Of a stretch of DNA of 23,005 nucleotides, positions 1 to 4,046 are shown piece after piece; positions within the stretch are counted from its first letter, which is position 1, and each line of letters begins with the position of its first letter. A program made the translations under genes and the position numbers. Under the pieces are notes generated by a model. That model did not search any database and was not told the DNA's origin. It saw nothing but the letters and a program-made list of their open reading frames with translations. This DNA is from RGIG1668 sp045124495. GTDB taxonomy: Bacteria; Bacillota; Clostridia; Lachnospirales; Lachnospiraceae. The stretch spans positions 1 to 23,005 of the forward strand of contig JBGVLX010000125.1 of the NCBI GenBank assembly GCA_045124495.1, written 5' to 3'.

Positions 1-60
1 ATTGCTTTCAAGACAATTTTGTATCCGCTGTTTCCAAAGTAAAGTGTTTTCTTCGTCCAT
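1..60 (-). CDS. Partial gene, possible IS66-type transposase accessory protein (N-terminus only)
   Basis: An ATG on the minus strand at 60 is preceded by a perfect AGGAGG (plus-strand 66-71) at 5-6 nt spacing and opens a frame that leaves the window at position 1. Only 20 residues are visible, beginning MDEENTLLWKQRI. A tryptophan followed by a basic, amphipathic start is reminiscent of the small TnpA (Orf1) proteins of IS66-type elements, which begin with a WxxRI/V stretch before a helix-turn-helix. That match is recollection from a very short segment. The start codon itself is well supported; the family is a guess. Confidence 0.45.
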   Translation of the reverse strand, partial: MDEENTLLWKQRIQNCLESN

Positions 61-65
61 AAGCG

Positions 66-87
66 CCTCCTAATATTTCGTTAGGAG
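66..87 (-). promoter_or_regulatory. Hairpin that buries the ribosome binding site of the leftward gene
   Basis: On the minus strand CTCCTAA and TTAGGAG form a perfect 7-bp stem (plus 67-73 and 81-87) around a 7-nt loop. The 3' arm contains most of the AGGAGG of the gene starting at 60. Such structures protect many insertion sequences from translation of read-through mRNA, because a transcript starting outside the element would include the hairpin. That role is inferred. Confidence 0.5.
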
Positions 88-110
88 TAGTTTAACAGAA
101 TTTAATGATA

Positions 111-130
111 AAGGCGATACGCCTTGTTTT
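111..130 (+). terminator. Weak terminator-like hairpin
   Basis: AAGGCG (111-116) and CGCCTT (120-125) form a perfect 6-bp stem with a 3-nt loop, followed by GTTTT. The stem is short and the T-tract is only four. It could end plus-strand transcription entering from the left, but no gene feeding it is visible. Confidence 0.3.
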
Positions 131-154
131 GAATCGCTTACTGGATTTATTTAT

Positions 155-364
155 TTGAAAAGCAAGAATGTAATTTATTGTATTGTATCTCATATCGTGT
201 TGAATGCTGTAACGTATACTTTCGCAGCATTATACCATTGGTTTTTGGAAAGAGAGTATATACTTTATATTAGTATTTTACTTTTCTTGGTTTCAGGAGT
301 AGCATTGAGTTATAAATTATGTAAAAGTGACTGTGGAAAATTTGACACAGAAACCAACTCCTGA
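155..364 (+). CDS. Small hydrophobic hypothetical protein (doubtful)
   Basis: A 69-residue frame starts at a TTG with no recognisable ribosome binding site. The frame stays open upstream to about position 74 without an ATG, so it may be the remnant of a longer gene. The product has two hydrophobic stretches, about residues 5-27 and 36-54, separated by a short charged turn, so a two-pass membrane peptide would be expected. I do not recognise the family. It converges on the kinase gene that ends at 459, with a perfect hairpin at 378-404 between the two. The poor start signals leave open that it is not expressed. Confidence 0.3.
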   Translation: MKSKNVIYCIVSHIVLNAVTYTFAALYHWFLEREYILYISILLFLVSGVALSYKLCKSDCGKFDTETNS

Positions 365-377
365 ATCATGCTATTAT

Positions 378-404
378 GTAACCTGACAGCAAGTGTCAGG
401 TTAC
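378..404. repeat. Perfect 11-bp inverted repeat between convergent reading frames
   Basis: GTAACCTGACA (378-388) and its exact reverse complement (394-404) flank a 5-nt loop. There is no T-run on either side, so it is not a textbook intrinsic terminator. Its place between the stop of the small plus-strand ORF (364) and the stop of the minus-strand kinase (459) still suggests a shared transcript end or an mRNA-stabilising hairpin. Confidence 0.55.
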
Positions 405-458
405 TGAGTGAACAGTAATAAATATACCTCTTGAGAAAAGAGTTCTTTAAGTCATCAT

Positions 459-1751
459 TTACATGTGAGTAGCATGGTTCGGGTAGTTAGGAACCAGGAT
501 GGAAACGTGGAACTCATCTTTTGTGTATGAAATATGGATTTGTCCGTTCAACTTAGTGATAGTGGAACGGACATTTTTTATGCCAATTCCATGAAAAGCT
601 TCTGCATCCTTTTTTGTGGTTTGAAAGATACCATCCGATTCACGGATGTCTTCAATGTGGGTGTTATCTATCTGGATTTGCAGGTAAGAATCCAGTTGCT
701 GAATGGAGAGAAGGAGGTTCCCGTTCTCACATTTCGCTGCAGCAGTAACAGCGTTATCCAAAAGATTTCCCAATATAGTAATCATTTCATAATCTCCAAT
801 ATGAAGGTATGGAAAATCACAATGGAATTCGCAGTGAATCTTTTTTTGTTCTGCCTCTTGATATTTTGTATTTAATAGGGAAGAAACGGTCTGGGAAGGT
901 GTTTCTATGATGTAAGTTTGGGAAAAGTGGCCTGTTATCTGCTTAATATAATTCTGTATTTTTGTGAAGTTGCCCTGTTCGGCATAACCAGAAATCGTAA
1001 TAAGGTGATTTTTCATATCATGGCGAAGAGAATGCAGGGTTTTGATATTCTCATCGATTTGCAAGGAATATTGCTGCTCAAGTCTGTATTTTTCCAATTG
1101 GATCTGGGAAAGGGTGTTTTCTTTCATCAAATCGATAAATTTACTGTAAACGAAAATACAGGCCATGATTAATATATAAATTGCAGAAAAGAAAACAGGT
1201 ATCACAGGGGAGTTGGTTTGGTCTGATTTACAAATAAAAAGTGTAAGGTAACTAAGGCAGGCAGAAATCAGGACAATCATAAAATTAAATAAGTAATGAT
1301 ATTTGGAATCGTAGTTTTTCATTTTTTTATAGTTTAAATATAGCAAATAAAAAATGTATAGTAAGGATGCACAAATTATGGATTTGCACCGCCAATAATA
1401 AGGGTTGTCGATATCATAATAGTCAAGCAAAAAGACGGAATGTAAAAGAAAAAGAATAAAACTAAAAAAAGTAAATATCACTTTACATTTTATATAAATC
1501 AGGGGCATTTTTCGAAAATGAGGGTAGCACAAAATAATAATGAATAGAATTTCAAGTATAAATGAGCATAAGGAATCATAGGGAAAATCTTCCGGAATGG
1601 CATACATAAAAGCGGATGCTATCATAAAAATCATACCATATCTATTATTTTTATTTTTTATCTTTATGTTTTGGTTAACGAAGGTGTATAAAAATAACCA
1701 GATAAATATGTTATGTAAAAAGTCTAAATAGATTCGCGCAATGGTTTGCAT
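459..1751 (-). CDS. AgrC/ComD-type sensor histidine kinase (GHKL family)
   Basis: Membrane sensor kinase of 430 residues. The first ~205 residues are strongly hydrophobic with about six predicted membrane passes, the usual sensor of peptide-responsive kinases. A linker at about 210-240 leads to the dimerisation/phosphoacceptor motif LRHDMKNHL, with the likely phosphorylated His at about 244. The ATPase domain follows, with an N-box around 327-334 (LGNLLDNA) and a GIGIKNV G-box at 388-394. This HPK10-like arrangement is typical of kinases that sense secreted peptides and phosphorylate LytTR regulators. The start is an ATG with AAAGGA 7 nt upstream. A LytTR response regulator is encoded divergently at 2089, which makes it the probable partner. 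No AgrB/AgrD-type peptide maturation genes are visible. The ligand is unknown. Confidence 0.9.
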   Translation of the reverse strand: MQTIARIYLDFLHNIFIWLFLYTFVNQNIKIKNKNNRYGMIFMIASAFMYAIPEDFPYDSLCSFILEILFIIILCYPHFRKMPLIYIKCKVIFTFFSFILFLLHSVFLLDYYDIDNPYYWRCKSIICASLLYIFYLLYLNYKKMKNYDSKYHYLFNFMIVLISACLSYLTLFICKSDQTNSPVIPVFFSAIYILIMACIFVYSKFIDLMKENTLSQIQLEKYRLEQQYSLQIDENIKTLHSLRHDMKNHLITISGYAEQGNFTKIQNYIKQITGHFSQTYIIETPSQTVSSLLNTKYQEAEQKKIHCEFHCDFPYLHIGDYEMITILGNLLDNAVTAAAKCENGNLLLSIQQLDSYLQIQIDNTHIEDIRESDGIFQTTKKDAEAFHGIGIKNVRSTITKLNGQIHISYTKDEFHVSILVPNYPNHATHM

Positions 1752-1781
1752 TTTGCAGTTCCTTTCTGTTAAATTTTTTTT

Positions 1782-1810
1782 ATTATAGCAAGTGAAAACA
1801 AAAAAAGAAA
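1782..1810 (-). promoter_or_regulatory. Promoter for the AgrC-like kinase
   Basis: On the minus strand a perfect TATAAT (plus 1782-1787) is preceded by TGC, giving an extended -10. At 17 bp there is only a weak -35 (TTTCTT, plus 1805-1810). A weak -35 with an extended -10 is the usual pattern for an activator-dependent promoter and fits the direct repeats lying just upstream at 1831-1864. Confidence 0.5.
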
Positions 1811-1830
1811 TGCTTTTTTGACTTCTTTTT

Positions 1831-1864
1831 TACCAAATAGCACCGAAACGATACCAAAAAGCAC
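1831..1864. promoter_or_regulatory. Two direct repeats 21 bp apart, candidate LytTR operator
   Basis: TACCAAATAGCAC at 1831-1843 and TACCAAAAAGCAC at 1852-1864 differ at one base and are offset by exactly 21 bp, two helical turns. AgrA-like LytTR regulators bind pairs of 9-bp direct repeats separated by about 12 bp, so the geometry fits. The site lies between the divergent kinase and regulator genes. The base sequence does not closely match the published AgrA or VirR boxes, so the assignment rests on geometry and location. Confidence 0.5.
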
Positions 1865-1919
1865 GTGAGTATTGAAAAAAGCAATGAAGAATGATAAGGT
1901 GTATTGGAAGGAAAGAGTA

Positions 1920-1991
1920 ATGGAGAAATGTTGGATATGCAGGAGCTATAGTTTGTTACGTTTGTGCTTGTCTCTTGGATTTCGAATATAA
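1920..1991 (+). CDS. Possible 23-residue cysteine-containing peptide, candidate signal peptide
   Basis: A short frame starts at an ATG with a GGAAGGAAAG ribosome site upstream and encodes 23 residues. It begins MEKCWICRS, has a third cysteine at residue 16 and a leucine-rich middle, and ends in FRI. It lies between the divergent AgrC-like kinase and the LytTR regulator, just downstream of the candidate operator at 1831-1864, where a kinase-activating peptide gene could sit. It does not match any peptide family I know, and short ORFs like this arise by chance. The only support is context and the ribosome site. Confidence 0.25.
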   Translation: MEKCWICRSYSLLRLCLSLGFRI

Positions 1992-2088
1992 GGAAGAAAT
2001 GAAGAAGAATTAGATTTTGTGAAAATGTAAAGATGAAACAGGAAATTAATGATAGTTGTTAGAAGTATGGAGTAGATGGAGGCAAAGT

Positions 2089-2853
2089 GTGAAACCGGTA
2101 AATGTAGCAATTTGTGATGATGAAGAATACTTTTTAAAAGAATTAGAGAAGTTTGTCAGTGTATATGCCAATGAGGAGAGATGCGAATTAGAAATAGACA
2201 CTTATCAGGACCCGGAAAGATTGTTGGAAGAGATGATTTCTGGAGAAAAAGCATATCAACTCATTTTTTTAGATGTGGAAATGCCTGGAATGTCAGGAGT
2301 AGAGGTGGCTAAGAAGTTAAGAGGGGAAGGATACCAGGATGTGATTTGCTTTGTAACAGGGTTTGAGGGGTATGCTTTTGATGCATTTTCGGTAGAAGCT
2401 ATGGGATATATACGCAAGCCTACACAATACCTGGACGTAAAGAAAGTGATTCATAAAGCTTTGATTCAGATTTATTATAATCGGGATGCAGAGGAAGCAA
2501 AAAAGCGTTATTTAGAGGTACAAACCCAAAGGGACGTGGCATTGGTTGATATCCAGAAGATTGTATATTTGGAAAAGCGTAGAAATCAGTGCGTGATCCA
2601 TTTGGAATCAGGGGAAGTAGTGTGTTATGAAACTTTAAAACACTTATTTCAAAAATTGAATCAGCAGAAATTTTGTTATTGCCACCAGGGATATGTTGTG
2701 AATTTTGATAAAGTCAAGGAAGTTAAGAAAGAAATCATTTGCTTTGGGGAAGGACGAGAAGTTCCGGTAAGCAGAAGATATCAGAGCGAGCTAAAAGAGA
2801 GGCATATGAATGAAATATACCGCTTGAGAAAAGAGTTAAGACGGGATGGTTAA
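2089..2853 (+). CDS. LytTR-family response regulator
   Basis: Cytoplasmic regulator of 254 residues and probable partner of the divergent AgrC-like kinase. An N-terminal receiver domain (about 1-125) has the acidic pair D10-D11, the phosphoacceptor D62 in LIFLDVEMPG, and an FVTGF...GYIRKP region with the conserved Lys near 108. A C-terminal LytTR DNA-binding domain (about 145-245) includes the YLEKRRNQCVIH and CHQGYVVNFDKV strands. The GTG at 2089 is chosen because GGAGG lies 6 nt upstream; the same frame stays open to a TTG at 2056 that has no ribosome site. Such regulators bind paired direct repeats, and a candidate pair lies 225 bp upstream. A small ORF starts inside its stop region at 2846. 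Confidence 0.9.
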   Translation: MKPVNVAICDDEEYFLKELEKFVSVYANEERCELEIDTYQDPERLLEEMISGEKAYQLIFLDVEMPGMSGVEVAKKLRGEGYQDVICFVTGFEGYAFDAFSVEAMGYIRKPTQYLDVKKVIHKALIQIYYNRDAEEAKKRYLEVQTQRDVALVDIQKIVYLEKRRNQCVIHLESGEVVCYETLKHLFQKLNQQKFCYCHQGYVVNFDKVKEVKKEIICFGEGREVPVSRRYQSELKERHMNEIYRLRKELRRDG

Positions 2854-2999
2854 CAACATAGATAGAAATGAAAAACCTTTGGGAATGATCATTAATGCAA
2901 AATTCGTGCCACTAGATGATTCTGATACAGAACTGGCAATGAGATTGAATCCCAAAAAAAGCAGTAAAGGAATGGTTTGAGGAGGTAGTGGAAGAGTAG
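2846..2999 (+). pseudogene. Small unknown ORF interrupted at an A7 run
   Basis: An ATG at 2846 overlaps the last codons of the LytTR regulator. It reads 44 residues (beginning MVNNIDRNEKPLG) to a TGA at 2978-2980. Just before that, at 2954-2960, there is a run of seven A. Removing one A gives a sensible continuation, NPKKAVKEWFEEVVEE, ending at a TAG at 2997-2999 for about 50 residues. The amphipathic acidic tail looks more protein-like than the frame-0 ending. The cause could be a mutation, a sequencing error or transcriptional slippage at the A-run. No family recognised. The overlap with the regulator suggests translational coupling. Confidence 0.4.
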
Positions 3000-3033
3000 T
3001 AGAGTGGAAGCTTATGTAAATTGCTATTTCATC

Positions 3034-3062
3034 TTGTTTTTCTTTTTACTGTATGCTACAAT
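3034..3062 (+). promoter_or_regulatory. Promoter of antitoxin RNA, copy 1
   Basis: TTGTTT (3034-3039), a 17-bp spacer and TACAAT (3057-3062) preceded by TGC (extended -10). This is a strong sigma-A-type promoter with no coding ORF behind it. Expected start of transcription is near 3069. The same elements recur in copy 2. Confidence 0.75.
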
Positions 3063-3068
3063 GGTTTC

Positions 3069-3153
3069 ACAAAGAGTGGTACTAAGTTGTACCCCTTGCA
3101 AATGGATTAGCTAAAATAACCGCACACTTTTCGCAGAGGGGCGGTTATTTTTT
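3069..3153 (+). ncRNA. Antitoxin RNA of type I toxin-antitoxin locus, copy 1
   Basis: Predicted RNA of about 85 nt from the promoter at 3034-3062 to the T-run after the terminator at 3115-3149. It has a 5' hairpin GGTAC/GTACC around 3078-3093, then a CCCCTT, and ends with the terminator stem. Its last part is antisense to the toxin stop codon and 3' untranslated region. CCCCUU is complementary to the AAGGGG of the toxin ribosome site, so pairing at both ends of the toxin mRNA is possible. The layout (convergent genes, shared terminator, short complementary segment near the toxin start) is like the par/Fst locus of Enterococcus pAD1. Boundaries are inferred from promoter and terminator positions. 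Confidence 0.65.
3115..3149. terminator. Bidirectional terminator shared by antitoxin RNA and toxin mRNA, copy 1
   Basis: AATAACCGC (3115-3123) and GCGGTTATT (3141-3149) form a perfect 9-bp stem with a 17-nt loop. On the plus strand it runs into a T-tract ending at 3153. On the minus strand the stem is followed by a shorter T-rich stretch, so it can end the toxin transcript as well. The toxin stop codon lies inside the stem. Confidence 0.8.
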
Positions 3154-3246
3154 GTCGTTATGATGACATATCTCGTAAACGAGACCTATAAGTGCTACAA
3201 TAAATAATCCGATTTGGATTAAATCTTCATATGTAACATACTGCAT
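3145..3246 (-). CDS. Holin-like type I toxin, copy 1
   Basis: A 33-residue peptide beginning MQYVTYEDLIQIGLF. It has a single hydrophobic helix (about residues 9-24) and a charged His/Asp/Lys tail. This is the pattern of the short 'putative holin-like toxin' family (Hol_Tox) related to membrane-acting type I toxins such as TxpA and Fst. The ATG at 3246 is preferred over one two codons earlier (3252) because AAAGGGGG lies about 7 nt upstream. The mRNA leader folds over this ribosome site (3255-3270). Its promoter lies at 3291-3319, and the antitoxin RNA converges from the left. The second copy at 3607-3708 encodes an identical peptide, differing by one synonymous base. Insertion into the membrane when unrepressed is expected from the family. 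Confidence 0.85.
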   Translation of the reverse strand: MQYVTYEDLIQIGLFIVALIGLVYEICHHNDKK

Positions 3247-3254
3247 AGGCATTC

Positions 3255-3270
3255 CCCCTTTCTCAAGGGG
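3255..3270 (-). promoter_or_regulatory. Hairpin sequestering the toxin ribosome site, copy 1
   Basis: On the minus strand CCCCTT-GAGA-AAGGGG forms a 6-bp GC-rich stem with a tetraloop. The 3' arm is the toxin Shine-Dalgarno sequence. Blocking of the start region in the full-length transcript is common among type I toxins and would limit toxin synthesis. The same hairpin occurs in copy 2. Confidence 0.7.
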
Positions 3271-3290
3271 CAACCGTTCCCACTGGATAA

Positions 3291-3319
3291 ATGATAACAT
3301 AAGTGATATGTTTACACAA
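3291..3319 (-). promoter_or_regulatory. Toxin promoter, copy 1
   Basis: On the minus strand TTGTGT (plus 3314-3319), a 17-bp spacer and TATCAT (plus 3291-3296). It places the mRNA start just upstream of the leader hairpin. The same elements are present in copy 2. Confidence 0.65.
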
Positions 3320-3486
3320 TATAATTTTAATAAATGTTATTGAGAAATGTCGGATATGACTATTGATTAAGTTGAAAATAGTAGTCAGACATAAATTGAT
3401 CACAATAGATGGAACGTTATTCGTGTCGGTGTTTTTCATTTTTTAGGAGTTTAGATAAAAATAGTAAAAACATTATACTATTTGTC

Positions 3487-3515
3487 TTGTTTTCTTTTGT
3501 TCTTTATGCTACAAT
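3487..3515 (+). promoter_or_regulatory. Promoter of antitoxin RNA, copy 2
   Basis: TTGTTT (3487-3492), 17-bp spacer, TGC TACAAT (3510-3515). The hexamers are the same as in copy 1 although the spacer bases differ, which indicates selection on the promoter. Confidence 0.75.
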
Positions 3516-3521
3516 GTTTTT

Positions 3522-3615
3522 ATAAAGAGTGGTACTAAGTTGTACCCCTTGCAAGTGAATATATGAACATAAATAAACCGTCCAAGTTTCTCAGGCTAGG
3601 GGCGGTTTATTTTTT
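3522..3615 (+). ncRNA. Antitoxin RNA of type I toxin-antitoxin locus, copy 2
   Basis: Predicted RNA of about 94 nt from the promoter at 3487-3515 to the T-run after the terminator at 3572-3611. The 5' part, AAAGAGTGGTACTAAG through CCCCTTGCAA, is identical to copy 1. The terminator loop is different and longer. The 3' end is antisense to the second toxin's 3' end. The divergent loop could make each RNA prefer its own toxin mRNA, while the shared CCCCUU segment could act on both. Confidence 0.65.
3572..3615. terminator. Bidirectional terminator shared by antitoxin RNA and toxin mRNA, copy 2
   Basis: AATAAACCG (3572-3580) and CGGTTTATT (3603-3611) form a perfect 9-bp stem around a 22-nt loop, followed by T to 3615. 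The stop codon of the second toxin lies in the right arm. Confidence 0.8.
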
Positions 3616-3708
3616 GTCGTTATGATGACATATCTCGTAAACGAGACCTATAAGTGCTACAATAAATAATCCGATTTGGATTAAGTCTTCATATGTAACA
3701 TACTGCAT
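3607..3708 (-). CDS. Holin-like type I toxin, copy 2
   Basis: Encodes the same 33-residue single-helix peptide as copy 1 (beginning MQYVTYEDLIQIGLF), with one synonymous GAT/GAC difference. The ribosome site is AAGGGGGG, one G longer than in copy 1. It is paired in the CCCCTT/AAGGGG leader hairpin at 3718-3733. Promoter hexamers TTGTGT and TATCAT lie on the minus strand at 3777-3782 and 3754-3759 with a 17-bp spacer. Protein identity with near-identical DNA suggests a recent duplication or ongoing gene conversion. The antitoxin RNA converges from the left, as in copy 1. Confidence 0.85.
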   Translation of the reverse strand: MQYVTYEDLIQIGLFIVALIGLVYEICHHNDKK

Positions 3709-3717
3709 AGGCATTCC

Positions 3718-3733
3718 CCCCTTTCTCAAGGGG
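3718..3733 (-). promoter_or_regulatory. Hairpin sequestering the toxin ribosome site, copy 2
   Basis: The CCCCTT (minus strand, plus 3728-3733) and AAGGGG (plus 3718-3723) stem with a GAGA tetraloop is conserved from copy 1, covering the Shine-Dalgarno sequence of the second toxin. Confidence 0.7.
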
Positions 3734-3753
3734 CAACCGTTCCCACTAGATAA

Positions 3754-3782
3754 ATGATAACATAAGTGATATGTTTACACAA
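3754..3782 (-). promoter_or_regulatory. Toxin promoter, copy 2
   Basis: Minus-strand TTGTGT (plus 3777-3782), 17-bp spacer, TATCAT (plus 3754-3759), identical hexamers to copy 1. Confidence 0.65.
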
Positions 3783-3839
3783 CATAATTTTAATAAATGT
3801 TATTTATAAATATCAAATATAGTTATTATAAAAAATATC

Positions 3840-3868
3840 TTTACAAACTCAAAGGAAATAGTTATAAT
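3840..3868 (+). promoter_or_regulatory. pyrG promoter
   Basis: TTTACA (3840-3845), a 17-bp spacer and a perfect TATAAT (3863-3868). The start of transcription should fall near 3875, about 170 nt before the pyrG ATG, leaving a leader that contains the terminator at 3893-3938. Confidence 0.75.
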
Positions 3869-3892
3869 ACCAAATATGTATTGATTGACAAA

Positions 3893-3938
3893 GGTGTCAG
3901 ATAGATTTGCGTAAGCAAGTCTATTTGACGCCTTTTTT
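3893..3938 (+). terminator. Leader terminator, possible attenuator of pyrG
   Basis: An 18-bp stem with three G-U pairs (3893-3910 with 3915-3932), a GTAA tetraloop and T6 (3933-3938). It lies between the promoter and pyrG and not after a gene, so pyrG mRNA must read through it. In Bacillus subtilis pyrG is controlled by a leader terminator that responds to CTP through extra G residues at the 5' end. Here the predicted start has no GGG run, so the same mechanism is not evident. Confidence 0.8.
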
Positions 3939-4046
3939 ATTTGCCGGGAAACTTCTTGAATTTCCTGTAGATAAAAATAAATATGTGCACGAGGTACAAA
4001 TTAGAAAACACAACACTGACATACCAAGGATTTGGAGGCAAAAGGG

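Larger units (their letters stand above)
3033..3342. repeat. Tandem duplicated unit, copy 1 (type I toxin-antitoxin locus)
   Basis: About 310 bp that recurs at 3486-3804. The toxin gene, its leader and promoter are almost identical between copies. The antitoxin promoter and the first part of the RNA are also conserved, while the terminator loop differs. The two -10 elements of the antitoxin promoters are 453 bp apart and the toxin starts are 462 bp apart, so the copies differ by a 9-bp length change inside the antitoxin RNA. Confidence 0.9.
3486..3804. repeat. Tandem duplicated unit, copy 2 (type I toxin-antitoxin locus)
   Basis: Second copy of the unit at 3033-3342, in the same orientation. 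The toxin half is nearly base-identical. The antitoxin terminator stem changes from AATAACCGC to AATAAACCG and its loop is unrelated. The 140-bp stretch between the copies (3343-3485) shows no gene or structure I can name. Confidence 0.9.

Noticed and set aside
534..1172. Plus-strand ORFs of 113 and 84 codons
   Set aside because: They lie wholly antisense to the well-supported histidine kinase and have no ribosome sites or family features.
3033..3804. CRISPR-like repeat array
   Set aside because: Only two long copies with coding and promoter content are present; there are no short regularly spaced repeats.
3893..3938. CTP-responsive reiterative-transcription attenuator of the Bacillus pyrG type
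   Set aside because: The terminator is real, but the predicted transcript start has no run of G and no complementary C/U-rich arm is visible, so the specific mechanism is not supported.
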